Positions 44,755 to 56,100 of a DNA stretch of 64,000 nt are shown here, piece by piece. Each line of letters starts with the position of its first letter. The first letter of the stretch is position 1. A program made the position numbers and the translations under genes. The notes beneath the pieces are model-generated. The model saw only the letters and a list, made by a program, of their open reading frames with translations. It was not told the origin of the DNA and did no database searches. The DNA is from an uncultured Oscillospiraceae bacterium (GTDB lineage: Bacteria > Bacillota > Clostridia > Oscillospirales > Ruminococcaceae), in the NCBI GenBank assembly GCA_900539695.1, contig UQDG01000007.1:27525-91524 (forward strand). Direction: 5' to 3'.

Positions 44755-46092
44755 TTATTTGAAGTAGAAGTTCTTTTTTAGGCGTATAGAGCCATCATCA
44801 CAGATAACAAAAAGCTCCTGCCCCAAATGCGCAAGGTCTGCGGGTTTAATGATAGGCTTCGGCTTAATATCATTATCACTATTTACAAGTGAACGCTTGT
44901 CCCCTATCATCTTTGAAAAATATTCCTGCGTTTCAGTATCTTTGCATCCCAAAAGCACGGTAAATTTGAAATTTCCAAGCATGGCCTTTCGTTCGTCTTT
45001 CCCATAAATAATATCCAAATCCGCAAGGGATTGAGTCAGAGCCATTATGCGTATATGCCGCTTGCGGAGTTTGCGCAATGCTTCGGTAATTTGCAATTTC
45101 CCAAAAGATGCAAATTCGTCCAGACAGAACAGGATCATTTGCTTATGCTCTGGCGGGCGTGAAGAAAAATACTCCATTGACTGTGCGGTTATTATACGCA
45201 TCAAGTCACCGTAGATTTTCAACTTCTCGTCAGGCAGATAGACATAAATGCTTTTGGTTTCAAGGGCTGCGGGGCTGATGGATTTCTCATAACTGGCGGG
45301 TTTTCTAAGTGCATTTTTAATTTTGGGATTCACTGCAAAGAGCTTCAAAGCATCATCCGCAGATTGCTTGCAGCCAGCGGTATTTTGTTCGCTGGCTCCT
45401 GCAAAGCTGCTTATGTACATATTGGCGGTTGCGTTCTGCTGCTTGGCTATATCATTTAAAAGAGAGCGCCAGTCATGCGACAGGAAGTGTTCGCAGATGG
45501 CAATAAAGTCCCATCCCATGCCGTAGTAGCAGATCAGTGCTGCGGTTATCATCTTCCTGCCGTTCGTTGTAAAGAAAACGCCAGCTTCGCTATCGTTCGC
45601 CTTATCAGGTAGTAGCAAGTAGGCAAGCTGTTCCAAACGCTCTAAGCGCTCTGTCTCGTCTGTTACAGTGTCGATTGATGCGAACACGTCATACGGGATG
45701 CAGTTATCGCTTGTGGGGTCGAAGACGATTTTGTTGGGGGTGTCCACATTGGCAGATATATCGCCGGATATATCCACGACCAATGCTGTGCCTTGCCAAC
45801 TGCGCAGCGTGGGAATAAGTAATGCACTGGTTTTGCCTGTTCCAGATGGCCCCATAACAACTATGTGTCCCTCGTCCTGTTCTGGGGAATACGCGGTCAG
45901 ACCAAACCTCTTACCAAAGATAATACCATTTGCCAGATTGGAGCATTGGTATTTGATGTCTTTGTGTTCAAACGGGTTTGTAAATGTATGGCTTATCTGT
46001 CCCCGAACATATACCAGCAGCAACAGAACAGCCAGCATAATAATTATTATACCGTACAAATAGCAGTTTACAAGTAGTATGAAGTCACCCAT
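44755..46092 (-). CDS. VirD4/TraG-type coupling protein
   Basis: This 445-residue protein has one or two N-terminal membrane helices (YLYGIIIIMLAVLLLLVYV), the Walker A motif VVMGPSGTGKTSALLIPTL, and the Walker B region LFCLDEFASFGKLQ followed by RKRHIRIMALTQSLADL. This is the type IV coupling ATPase that brings the relaxase-DNA complex to a mating channel. It ends ten bases before, and is oriented with, the relaxase gene (46102). No other type IV secretion genes are present, so the element would borrow a channel from a co-resident conjugative element. Confidence 0.9.
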   Translation of the reverse strand: MGDFILLVNCYLYGIIIIMLAVLLLLVYVRGQISHTFTNPFEHKDIKYQCSNLANGIIFGKRFGLTAYSPEQDEGHIVVMGPSGTGKTSALLIPTLRSWQGTALVVDISGDISANVDTPNKIVFDPTSDNCIPYDVFASIDTVTDETERLERLEQLAYLLLPDKANDSEAGVFFTTNGRKMITAALICYYGMGWDFIAICEHFLSHDWRSLLNDIAKQQNATANMYISSFAGASEQNTAGCKQSADDALKLFAVNPKIKNALRKPASYEKSISPAALETKSIYVYLPDEKLKIYGDLMRIITAQSMEYFSSRPPEHKQMILFCLDEFASFGKLQITEALRKLRKRHIRIMALTQSLADLDIIYGKDERKAMLGNFKFTVLLGCKDTETQEYFSKMIGDKRSLVNSDNDIKPKPIIKPADLAHLGQELFVICDDGSIRLKKNFYFK

Positions 46093-46101
46093 AGCCGCAC
46101 C

Positions 46102-46764
46102 TCAAAAATGAAGTTCCGGCCCGGAAGACTCACCAAAGTACAGTGCAGGGCGTTCTTCCTGCTGATATTCTTCCTCACGCGCTGCTTTTAGTTGAGCAAC
46201 AGTGCGGTTTCCGCCCTGTGCGCGGGTAACGCCTGTCATAACATGAGCGTCTTCCAGCCCGTTTGCATTGAGGTACTTTTGCAAGTCGGGATGAAAATTG
46301 CGCAGTTCACGGCGGTCTAAGACCTCGTTCGCGCACACTTTGTACCCTTCATCGTGCTTTTTATCTTCCACAACAGGGATGAAACAGAAGTGCAAGTGCG
46401 GTTGACCGCCCTCGTCATCATGGACGATAGCTTGAATGACATTTTCCTCACCATAGCGGTCTGCAAGAAAGTCGTAGGTTGCGCAGAAAAAGTCATCATA
46501 CCGTTCTGGTGCTAAGTCTTGCGGAGCAGTAACTATCCAGCCAGCCATTACTTTAACGTCATCCCGACCATATACATAGAGCTGGCTCAAGCGCTCTTTG
46601 TAATAGTCGTATTCACTTATGTCCCTGTCGGGGGACAGAACATAGTCCTGTCCCTGCCGAGACGGGTCGATATCCGGGTTCCCGGAGTGTTCAATTTCTC
46701 GCCGATTGTGGCGAAGTTGGTTGCGGACTGCGCCCGCAGTAAACTTCTTCACGCACGCCATCAT
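46102..46764 (-). CDS. MobV/Pre-type relaxase, short form
   Basis: This 220-residue protein has the MobV histidine motif as VHDDEGGQPHLHFCFIPV (HxDE...PHLH type) near residue 115-130, and the N-terminal RNQLRHNRREIEHSGNPDID resembles the conserved beginning of Pre/Mob proteins. Plasmid MobV proteins are commonly longer, with a coiled-coil C-terminus that is absent here. It would nick at an oriT, probably in the gap just upstream (46765-47120). It is the likely partner of the coupling protein gene that follows it. Confidence 0.8.
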   Translation of the reverse strand: MMACVKKFTAGAVRNQLRHNRREIEHSGNPDIDPSRQGQDYVLSPDRDISEYDYYKERLSQLYVYGRDDVKVMAGWIVTAPQDLAPERYDDFFCATYDFLADRYGEENVIQAIVHDDEGGQPHLHFCFIPVVEDKKHDEGYKVCANEVLDRRELRNFHPDLQKYLNANGLEDAHVMTGVTRAQGGNRTVAQLKAAREEEYQQEERPALYFGESSGPELHF

Positions 46765-47120
46765 AATCTCACCTTCCTACTTTACGGGGACGATGCCCCA
46801 TCCGCTTACGCCTTAAAATGTGCTGCATAAGTAGGCAGCGCATTTAGGCTCCATCTGCTGCGTCATACAAGGTATGGCAGCTTCTGCGGAAGCTCCCACC
46901 GCCCTTGCGGGCTTACCTTGCCAAAGGGCGTGACCCTCTGGACTCCCACTGCCGACAAGCTCGCTTGCCGTCAGCCGGGGGCTGCGGCCCCCAACGGAAC
47001 GCCTTGTGGCCGTTCCTGCCCCTATAAGAGCGGCGGCGCGATGTTCTGCACATTTAGCGCAGTTCATTCACGCCGCCCTTTGCATCGACCTACGCCTTAC
47101 TAACGCAAAGGCGATTGGTC
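46765..47120. other. Gene-free region with clustered inverted repeats (candidate oriT)
   Basis: Between the relaxase and the gene at 47121 is a GC-rich stretch with small hairpins close together: CAAGC/GCTTG (46956-46967), GGGGGC/GCCCCC (46977-46992) and GGAACG/CGTTCC (46996-47016). Location upstream of a MobV gene and density of dyads fit an origin of transfer. No nick-site consensus is recognised, so this is only a candidate. Confidence 0.35.
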
Positions 47121-47729
47121 TTATTCGCTGCGGTTCGTTCCGCCACTCCATTGAGCCAGTGCGTCACGCTCTATGTCGCTTAAAAAGGAAATTCCGTCAA
47201 ACCAATCGAACGGCTTACACGGTTCGCACCGATAGGCGAGCGTTGCCAGTACGTCATAGGTTGCCGCTTTGCCCCAAAGGGCATTCCAATGTGCAAAAAT
47301 CTCGTCTACCAAATGTGAGCCATCCATTTTGCCGAAGCCGTCCATCGGTGCCTTTTTACCGATGGTGCTGTAGATCATTGCGGAAGGTTCCCACAGGGCA
47401 TCTCCCTCAACTATAGTGCAATTTTTTGTACTCTCGTCAAAATAGTAATGTGCGAAAAAGCCCTGCAAATGCTCGGCGTTTCTGGCGGGGCGGGAACTTA
47501 GCGCACGGATTCCACGAGACATGGATTGCTTGATTACCCATGCGTCAAGTTTCCCATCCGTGTGAGACTGAAGCAGAAAAGCGGCTTCTGTTCGGAAGGG
47601 GTCTGTCACAGGGTACAATTCATTTTTGATTGCCATGTTGATAAACTCCCCAATTTTAAGACCGTAAAGTTTGGTGACTTTTTCGATGAGTGCGTCACTT
47701 TCACGGTCAGACTTAAAAAAACGTTTCAT
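47121..47729 (-). CDS. Hypothetical protein of the mobilisation module
   Basis: This 202-residue protein starts KRFFKSDRESDALIEKVTKL, and the segment LYGLKIGEFINMAIKNEL looks like the helix-loop-helix part of a small DNA-binding protein of the kind that accompanies relaxases. The rest has SRGIRALSSRPARN, several Trp residues and a Cys pair (RCEPC). No family is recognised with confidence. It lies on the same strand and upstream of the relaxase, separated by the dyad-rich gap, and an accessory mobilisation or copy-control function is a reasonable guess. Confidence 0.5.
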   Translation of the reverse strand: MKRFFKSDRESDALIEKVTKLYGLKIGEFINMAIKNELYPVTDPFRTEAAFLLQSHTDGKLDAWVIKQSMSRGIRALSSRPARNAEHLQGFFAHYYFDESTKNCTIVEGDALWEPSAMIYSTIGKKAPMDGFGKMDGSHLVDEIFAHWNALWGKAATYDVLATLAYRCEPCKPFDWFDGISFLSDIERDALAQWSGGTNRSE

Positions 47730-47991
47730 TAGTGTACTCCTTTGTGTACGGGATGTAATTCTTCTCTATATAGTATTATACAATACGTAATGCATAAAGT
47801 CAATATATACAGATTGTATTATTTCTATATTTCGATATTCTTCGCTGTGTTGCGAACCGTTGATACCGTTGATAATCGTTGATATGGTCGCAACAATTAG
47901 AATTTTAAGAGGTATTGTCGCTGCGGCGGGAACGAGGGATTGCTCCAACCGCTCAAATCATCATATACGCCCTCTTACCTTAGTCAACGAA

Positions 47992-48051
47992 CTTTCGCGG
48001 CATAAATGCTTTGCAATTATTCCACGGTTTCATTGACACGGTGCGAGGGCG
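47992..48051 (+). repeat. Shared intergenic motif upstream of the SprT-like gene
   Basis: CTTTCGCGGCATA, then TATTCCACG and ATTGACAC in order, are shared with 61750-61820 upstream of the excisionase gene. The rest of 47730-48139 contains no gene; its left side should hold the promoter of the leftward gene at 47729. Confidence 0.5.
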
Positions 48052-48139
48052 TTATTCTTTCTTTTCGCCGGTTGGGGGCAATGCAAAGCACCCCACGGGG
48101 TTAAAAGTAAACTTTTAAAGACGAAAGGACAGAAAACGT

Positions 48140-48826
48140 ATGAAACAGACCATTAAAACAAGCCGCGTAGCCGGACAGTTGGAAAAGATGTTCCGCCTTT
48201 TAAACAATCACTTTTACGGCGGGCAGTTGCCGGAAGTAGTTATAAGTTTAAAAAAGACCGTTGGTGCTTACGGACACTTTACGTGCGGCAAGGTCTGGCA
48301 AGCGGGAGACGAACGGCGCTATGAAATCAATATTAGCAGCGCAACATTGAATCGCCCTATAGAGCAGACCTGTAGCACCTTACTCCATGAGATGGCACAC
48401 TTAGCTTGTGCTGTTGGGTATGGCAACACGGAGAAGGACGAAAACGGGAACCCGCTCCCCATCAAAGATACGAGCGGTTCCGGCAATACATACCACAACA
48501 AGCGGTTTAAGGCAATGGCAGAAGCCCACGGCTTAGAGATCGAGAAGCACCCCAAATATGGCTGGACTATCACAAGCCCCAACTTAGAACTGCTGGATTT
48601 CATCGCCGCGCAAGGTTGGCAAGACCTGCAAATGGTCGAGGGCGTGAACCTTCTGGATATTTTGGGGACACTCCCCAAAGGCGGCGCAGGGACAGCAACC
48701 AGAACAAAAAAGCCCACCAGCACCCGCAAATATATCTGCCCTAAGTGCCAAAACAGTTGCAGAGCTACCAAGGCAATCAACATAATCTGCGGGGACTGTA
48801 TGGAAAAGATGGTTGTAGCAGAATAA
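48140..48826 (+). CDS. SprT-like zinc metalloprotease-family protein
   Basis: This 228-residue protein has the zinc-protease motif TLLHEMAHLACAVGYGN (HExxH) near residue 80, a downstream His in YHNKRFKAMAEAHGL that would be the third ligand, and a C-terminal zinc ribbon YICPKCQNSCR...ICGDCMEKM. This is the SprT/Spartan-like layout, associated in other organisms with DNA-protein crosslink processing. SprT-like genes are common in mobile elements of Firmicutes, with unclear function. Its ribosome binding site is AAAGGAC. Confidence 0.82.
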   Translation: MKQTIKTSRVAGQLEKMFRLLNNHFYGGQLPEVVISLKKTVGAYGHFTCGKVWQAGDERRYEINISSATLNRPIEQTCSTLLHEMAHLACAVGYGNTEKDENGNPLPIKDTSGSGNTYHNKRFKAMAEAHGLEIEKHPKYGWTITSPNLELLDFIAAQGWQDLQMVEGVNLLDILGTLPKGGAGTATRTKKPTSTRKYICPKCQNSCRATKAINIICGDCMEKMVVAE

Positions 48827-48901
48827 ACCATCAGACAGAGATTAAGGTCGAGTGAGAGTAGACCACATTTTTATATGTACACTTTTAAAGAGGTAACTAC
48901 T

Positions 48902-49075
48902 ATGTGCTATGATTTTTATTCCTGCCCGTTTGAGCCGGATGTTTGCTATCCCGGATGTGGAACGCATGACGAGTGCCGCGCTTGCAGTTGGTGCAAAGTG
49001 GCTTGTGCCGAAGATAACAACAGCCATCAACGGTTATCAACGGTATCAACGGATGCAGACACAGCGGTTAAATAA
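48902..49075 (+). CDS. Small cysteine-rich protein
   Basis: This 57-residue protein has eight Cys in the first 40 residues (CYDFYSCPFEPDVCYPGCG, then ECRACSWCKVAC), resembling a small zinc- or metal-binding module. The ATG at 48902 is preceded by AAAGAGG. The last codons run through a short tandem sequence (CAACGGTTATCAACGGTAT). It is followed directly by a terminator, and it sits after the SprT-like gene in the same orientation. Function unknown. Confidence 0.5.
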   Translation: MCYDFYSCPFEPDVCYPGCGTHDECRACSWCKVACAEDNNSHQRLSTVSTDADTAVK

Positions 49076-49079
49076 ACGC

Positions 49080-49113
49080 GCCCCCTCATTCAAATCCGAA
49101 TGAGGGGGCTTTC
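49080..49113 (+). terminator. Rho-independent terminator
   Basis: GCCCCCTCATTC / GAATGAGGGGGC is a perfect 12-bp stem with a 6-base loop, then TTTC. It separates the rightward SprT unit from the leftward recombinase gene. Confidence 0.85.
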
Positions 49114-49121
49114 TGTGGGGG

Positions 49122-49835
49122 TTAATTGGAGCCGCTTTCGCGGAGTTCTCTTTTATACTTGTAATAAGTGTTTCGAGCTATTCCTATCAGTTTAATGCAC
49201 TCGGTATCAGAAAGTGTTCCGTCAAAATCCTTGCTGTACCTTCTGATTTGCTCTTTACATGGAGCAGCTTTCTTTACTGTCAGCTTGCGCCCCGCCGTCT
49301 GGCCGATTTGCTTTCCGTTCAATTTGGCGGTAAGCATCCCTTCCTTTGTGCGCTGGTGGAGATCATCGACTTCCTTCTGTGCCTGTCCGAACGCAAGCCG
49401 GATTTGCTCTTTTGCCAACGCAACGGTGTACTGGTTCAGCGCATCTATGACGGCAGAAACAAAGCTGTCCGTGGCGGCGCTCCCGGTTTCCAGCCGCGTG
49501 CTGATTTGCCGCTGGATGGTCTGGCGATAAGTTTCAGTGTCGATGTGCGGTTCTTTTAAAAAGTGTAGTTTAATTTGGCGGTCAAATAGTTCCTCGTAAA
49601 GTTGACAGCCCTCGTCAGCATTGCGGCTCATACGGGAAACACTGTCGAACACGATGGTATCTCCCGGCTCCACGATACGCAGGAGCTTGTCTAATTTTTT
49701 GCGGCCTTGGTACTTCGTCCCCGTGTAGACTTCCTGCACGATATGCGCGTTAGGGCATGCAGCTCGGATGTTCCGCACTTGTCTGTCAATGTTCTGCGCC
49801 GGAGTGGAAATCCGGCAGTACCCATAGGTTTGCAT
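49122..49835 (-). CDS. Serine recombinase (resolvase/invertase family)
   Basis: This 237-residue protein has the catalytic N-terminal domain QTYGYCRISTPAQNIDRQVR with the nucleophile Ser10, then TGTKYQGRKKLDKLL and DTIVFDSVSRMSRNADEG (the conserved Arg region), and a C-terminal HTH around DTECIKLIGIARNTYYKYKR. Length is that of resolvase/invertase enzymes, not large serine integrases. It could resolve element multimers or switch a nearby segment. Three TTTGATAC/T-like sequences lie directly upstream of it. Integration itself is better explained by the tyrosine integrase at 62166. Confidence 0.85.
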   Translation of the reverse strand: MQTYGYCRISTPAQNIDRQVRNIRAACPNAHIVQEVYTGTKYQGRKKLDKLLRIVEPGDTIVFDSVSRMSRNADEGCQLYEELFDRQIKLHFLKEPHIDTETYRQTIQRQISTRLETGSAATDSFVSAVIDALNQYTVALAKEQIRLAFGQAQKEVDDLHQRTKEGMLTAKLNGKQIGQTAGRKLTVKKAAPCKEQIRRYSKDFDGTLSDTECIKLIGIARNTYYKYKRELRESGSN

Positions 49836-49862
49836 TTTGTATCACCTCTAAGGAGCGTTATA

Positions 49863-49943
49863 TTTGATACTTCTACTGTACCCACTTTGTCATAAAAATG
49901 CAAGCACTTTTGATATTATCTGGTGACAGCCTAATTTTGATAC
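49863..49943. promoter_or_regulatory. Possible recombination (res) or operator sites
   Basis: TTTGATAC at 49863, TTTGATAT at 49909 and TTTGATAC at 49936 lie in the 287-base gap upstream of the serine recombinase gene, which fits binding sub-sites of that enzyme. Apart from these and the ribosome binding site GGGGGGA before 50123, the gap holds nothing that I recognise. Confidence 0.35.
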
Positions 49944-50122
49944 TGACGATTTGCTTACAGTGCTTGTATAGAAGGTGTCTGCGACGCTTCGGACGCGCCT
50001 AACAGGGTCAATCATGCGCAATGCGTCCGCCTTCGCGGACTTACGATTAAGGAATCTTTTTAATAGACTTTTGGGACGGTTCGATATATAATAAAATATA
50101 TATACATATCGGGGGGACTAAT

Positions 50123-53100
50123 ATGGCTCGTGGATGTTCGTTTTTGCATTTGCCCCAAAATGATGCTACCGTTACTGTTGAAGTAGAGGATAACACCCAT
50201 AACAAAATCTCATATTCCGCAAAATTGGGAAACGAGCTTGGACTCACCCCCTGCGGATACCGTGTCTATCATGCGGAGTTTAAAGATAGTACCGAGGAAG
50301 AAGGCGAATACAAGGTCGCTAAGGATAAATCGGTGTGTCCCTATTGCCAAAGAGTCCGAAATAATGCGTCAACAAAAAATATTATCTATGAAAAGAATGA
50401 GAGTGAGCTTTCCCACTGCCGCACAATAAGCGGTGAATATACAGGAATGCGCCGCTATGTCCCGGCAAAACTCCAAATTGAACTCTATAAAAATAAGTGC
50501 GGATATTGTAATAAGCCTTATCGGGACACACTAAGCGATCTCCGTGAAGGCAATAAGCATTATACACCAGCCTTGGAAAAGTATATAAGGGAAGTATCTG
50601 TTCAATCTGACTTGACCGAACTTGCTAATAAGTTTTCTGTTAGCAAGAAAGAAGTTTTTACATGGTACAAAGAACAAGTCGAGTACAGGGATAGCAAATC
50701 TCGGAAGGTTCCACAGCCTAAAAGCCTTGGATTATACACTCTGACTTTTAATGATACGGCAACAGATAGCGCAGGAAAAAAGATAAATGCGGGGAAAAAG
50801 GCGGCGTACTGCCTGTGTGTTGATGAAGAAAACCAGACCTTTATCGGATTTTTCCCGTGGCATGATGCAGCTAAAAAGAAAGCATTTTTTGATAGCATAC
50901 CTAATATATCAAAAGTCTCTACAGTATTCATTTATTTAGATGATGTTGCTGCAAAAGAGTGCAAAAGAGTCTTCCCATCTACGACAAAAATTGTTGTGGA
51001 ACGGTGTGATGTTCTAAACCATGTGCGTGAAGCTACCGACCAAGTTCTTGAAGATGAACGTAAGGCCAATCCAGACATTGAGCGGCTATTGCTAACACTC
51101 AAAAACGATTTGCTTTATGGTAGCGCAGAATCGTGGAAACAAAATGCAGAGCAGATGCAGGATTGTTATAATGCTTGCCCTGCTCTCGAAAAAGTGCAGC
51201 TTCTTTATAGTGACATCTTATCCATGTACGATAGCACGGATATTAAAGATGCAGAAGACGAATTTGATAACTGGGTGGCAGAGATCAAAGACGATCTGCT
51301 ACCGATGAAGGCACTTCAACCACAGTTAGAAGCATACCGCAAAGAAATTCTTGGCTTCATTCCCCTTCGAGGTCAGTTGAAAACTATCTCAAAAACGCGT
51401 AAAGAGTATGAGGAACTTCTTGAATTTGTACCTTATGCAATAACTAATCTCAATCGTAACGGTAAAGAGGGCGCTTATGCTGCGCGGACTGCGGGCTGGG
51501 ATTACCTGTACGGCCATGTTATGTATGGTGTTATGGATAGGGTTAATAATCGCCGCATTCAAGAGCATCAAGACAAACAGAATGCAGCAGCCGAATCAAA
51601 ATTCACACACAATTTTGGTATGGCAGAAGCACTAGTCTCTACAATCAACAAGACCATCAACACAGTCCGGCACGGTACTACTCCGACGCCAGAGCTTATC
51701 ACTTACAGCAATTTTTCCATTCCCCTCAAGGAATTTTATGACGCATTGGTAATGATGCACGAGCTTATGATTCCAAGAGAAATCCCAGAAGATACTTTCG
51801 TTCGTGACGACCCCGAAGAACCCCCTACATCAACAAAAACAGAGGTTACACCGATGGACGGATTTGACAAAATCCTTGCGCAGCTTCGCGCTGCCAGCAC
51901 CAGCAAAAGCAACCAAGGCACAATGATGGAGCGCCTTATCAAGCAGTTCCTTCTTGTCAGCCCGCTTTATAGCCGCGTCTATGATAAGGTCTGGCTGTGG
52001 ACGGAGTTCCCGTATAACAGCAATCAGCACGATTTGGGCATTGATCTCGTTGCGCATATCCGTGGAGAGGACGATGGCTACTGTGCTGTACAAGTCAAGT
52101 TCTATGACGAAACCCATGCCGTGCAGAAGGCTGATGTAGACACCTTCCTGTCTGCATCTGGCAAGCCCTTCTATATTGGCGGCGTTCCTGTCTACTTCCA
52201 GCAGCGCTTGATTGTCTCTACTACGGACAAATGGAGCGGCACGGCAGAAAATACCATTATCGGGCAGCGCCCGCCTGTGAACCGCATCCGCTTAAAGGAT
52301 TTGCGAGACTCCGGCATTGATTGGGACAGCTTCACGCTGGACTCTATCGAGAGCATGAAGCAAGCCCCCAAGAAGCAGCCACGCCCGCACCAGCGCGAAG
52401 CCATTAAAAGTGTACTTTCAGGCTTTGCAGAGCATGACCGTGGCAAGCTGATTATGGCTTGCGGCACGGGCAAGACCCTAACCGGCCTAAAGATCGCCGA
52501 AGGGCTGACGCAGGGCAAGGGCAATGTATTGGTGCTGGTTCCTTCTATCAGCTTGCTCAATCAGACCCTTTCCGAATGGGCGGCACAGTGCGCTTATCCG
52601 TATACCGTATATGGCATTTGCAGCGACCCCAAGGCAAGCAAAATCACAGAAGACGAAATCATTGATACAATGGTTCCGGCAACCACAGATGTGGATACCC
52701 TTATCCGGCAGTTCGCAGACTGCGACAGCAATACCTTACAGCTTTTCTTCTCGACCTACCAGAGCATCAATGTTGTGCATGATTTCCAGCAGAAGACGGG
52801 TGTAGCATTTGACCTTGTTATCTGCGATGAAGCCCACCGTACAACAGGCGTAACCCTTGCTGGCGAGGATGACAGTAACTTTGTTCGCGTCCACGATAAC
52901 GAATATATCAACGCGGCAAAACGCCTATACATGACCGCAACTCCGCGTATTTACGGAGATGACAGCAAAAAGAAGGCTATGGATAATAGTGTCCTTCTTT
53001 GCTCGATGGATGATGAATCCATCTATGGCCCGGAGTTCTACCGCCTTAGCTTCTCTGAGGCTGTCTCGCAGGGATTGCTTTCCGATTATAAAGTCATTGT

Positions 53101-56100
53101 TCTGGCAGTAGATGAGGAATTTGTTAGCCGCTCCCTGCAAAAGCAGTTGACAGATGCCAACAATGAATTGACGCTCGATGATGCTGTCAAGATTGTGGGC
53201 TGTATGAATGGCCTTGCTAAGAAGACCCATTTCCCCGGTGAGGAAGACTATTTTTCCAACGACCCGCAGCCGATGCGCCGTGCCGTTGCCTTTACTCAGA
53301 CTATTGACCAGAGCAAAAAGTTTGTGGCAATGTTCGAGGAAATTCAAGCTCTTTACAAAATCAACACTAGTGATGGAAACAGCCAAACCGTTGAATTAAA
53401 GCACGTTGACGGCAAAACCAACGCCCTTGAACGCAAGAACCGCATCGACTGGTTGAAGCGGGATGCAGGGGAAGACACCTGCCGTGTCCTTTCCAACGCT
53501 CGCTGTCTGTCGGAAGGTGTGGACGTTCCAGCGTTGGATGCGGTTATGTTCCTTAGCCCGCGCAGTTCTATTGTGGACATTATCCAGTCTGTAGGCCGTG
53601 TCATGCGCAAGAGTGAAGGCAAGAAGTATGGCTATATTATTCTGCCGATTGGTATTCCTGCTGGCGTGGAGCCAGAAGCAGCGCTTACAAAAAACAAAAA
53701 GTATGAAGTTGTATGGAACGTATTGCAGGCTCTCCGTGCGCATGATGACCGTTTCAATAACACCATCAACCGTATCGAACTGAACAAGAATAAGCCAGAT
53801 AATATTTCTATTATTGGCGTTACGGGCTTTGATGAAGACGTCAACACCAACAGCATCAATGGCAATAGTGACAGCTATAACGGTTCCCAGCTTGCTTTTG
53901 ATTTGACAGAGTTGAACCAGTGGAAGAATAACATCTATGCAAAAATCGTAAAGAAGTGTGGAAGCCGTCAGTATTGGGAGACATGGGCAAAGGATATTGC
54001 AGAGATCGCCGCCCGTCATATTACAGAAATTAAGGTACTGATTGAGCAGCCGGAGATTGCGCCAAAGTTTGAAGCCTTCCTTGATGGGCTGCGCCACAAC
54101 TTGAATCCCAGCATTGGCAAAGAAGATGCGATAGAGATGCTGGCGGAGCATCTTATCACGAAGCCCGTCTTTGACGCGCTCTTTGAAAATTACAGCTTCT
54201 TGCAGAGCAATCCCGTGTCCCAAATTATGCAGAATATGCTGGATGTGCTGCATGACAACGCCCTTGAAAAAGAGCAGGAAACCCTTGATAAATTCTACGC
54301 CAGTGTGCAGGAACGCGCCAAGGGCATCGACAATGCCGAAGGCAAGCAGAAAATAATCATCGAGCTGTACGAACAGTTTTTTAAAAATGCACTTCCAAAA
54401 CAGACGGAGCGGTTGGGCATCGTCTATACCCCTGTAGAAGTCGTTGACTTTATTATCCAGTCGGTAGAGTATGTGATGCAACAGCGCTTTGGGCATAGTA
54501 TAAGCGATATGGGGGTTCATATCCTTGACCCATTTACCGGGACAGGAACCTTTATTGTCCGTTTGCTGCGCAGCGGCATTATCAAGCCGGAAAACCTGCT
54601 GTATAAGTACACGAGTGAAATCCATTGCAACGAAATTGTCTTGTTGGCTTACTACATTGCGGCGGTCAATATCGAGGAAACCTACCACGAGTTGAGCCAG
54701 AGCGAGAATTATGTTCCGTTTGAGGGTATTGTTCTAACAGACACATTTGAACTGGCAGAACGTGTCGGAACTCGTGAGGGTGAAGCAGACACAAGCATTT
54801 TCCAACCCAACGCAGATCGTGCGACCAAACAGATGCAGACCCCGATTCAGGTTATTATCGGCAACCCGCCTTATTCTGTTGGGCAAAAATCCGGCAATGA
54901 CAACAACCAAAATGTTGCTTACCCCAATTTGGACAATGCCATTGCTGAAAAATATGTGACAAAATCTACTTCCAGTAATAGCCGCAGTGTTTATGATTCG
55001 TACATTCGGGCTTTCCGCTGGGCAACTGACAGAATCACAGATAATGGAATCATAGGCTTTGTATCTAACGGCGCTTATATTGATACGATTGCCCTTGATG
55101 GATTCAGGCGTAGTCTTGTTGATGAATTTAATTCTATTTATTGTTTTAATTTAAGAGGAAATCAACGCACGTCTGGTGAGCTTTCCCGTAAAGAGGGTGG
55201 AAAAATTTTCGGCTCTGGTTCCCGAACGCCTGTCGCAATCACAATCCTTGTGAAGAAAAAGGGAGTAAAAAAAGATGGTTATGTTCGCTATTATGATATA
55301 GGTGACTATTTGAGCCGCGCTGACAAGCTGCACATTATTTCTGATTTTGGTAGCATTGAAAAGATAAAGTGGCAGTATATTACCCCGGATGAAAACGGAG
55401 ATTGGATAAATCACAGAAATCCCAAATTTGCAAGTTTGATTTCCCTCGGCGACAAGAAAAGGCGTGAACAGAGCAGCTTTTTCAGCAACAATTATTCTAT
55501 GGGAATTTCTAGTAATCGTGATGTATGGGTTTACAATTTCGATGCGCAAAGACGAGATGCAAAAGAAATGGTAGACTATTACAATCAGGAACTTGCCCGT
55601 TGCAAGAGTGAATTTGCAGCAGTGGTAGCGCAAGGAAAGGCATCTGGAGATCAAAAGGCAAGGGCAACTTTCTATTCAAACGCAAGAAATCTGGATGCGA
55701 AAAAGATTAGCTGGTCGAGAGGTCTTTTAAATACCTTCTGTAAGGACGAACATATTGAATTTACAGAAGACTATCGAACTGCTATGCACCGTCCATTCTG
55801 CAAAGAATCGCTCTATTTCTCCTCAAAATTGATTGAGTGGCCTTCTATATGGCGCTCGATTTTCCCGGAAAAGGATACCGAAAACCTTGTAATTGCTGTT
55901 ATGGCAACATCGTCAAGAAAATTCAGTGTACTTATCACAAATGTGATTCAGGACTATGATTTAGTGCAACACGCACAATGCTTCCCTCTTTACTTGTATG
56001 AAAAGGAAGAAAGCAAAGAAAGTGCACAGCTTTCGTTCGACAATATGACCGAAGGCGAAACCGTAACATGGCACAAGCGGATGGCTCTGACAGATTCGAT

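Noticed and set aside
49122-49835. Serine recombinase as the integrase of the element
   Set aside because: It is of small resolvase/invertase size, lies in the middle of the element, and a complete Tn916-type tyrosine integrase with excisionase is at the element end next to the att core.
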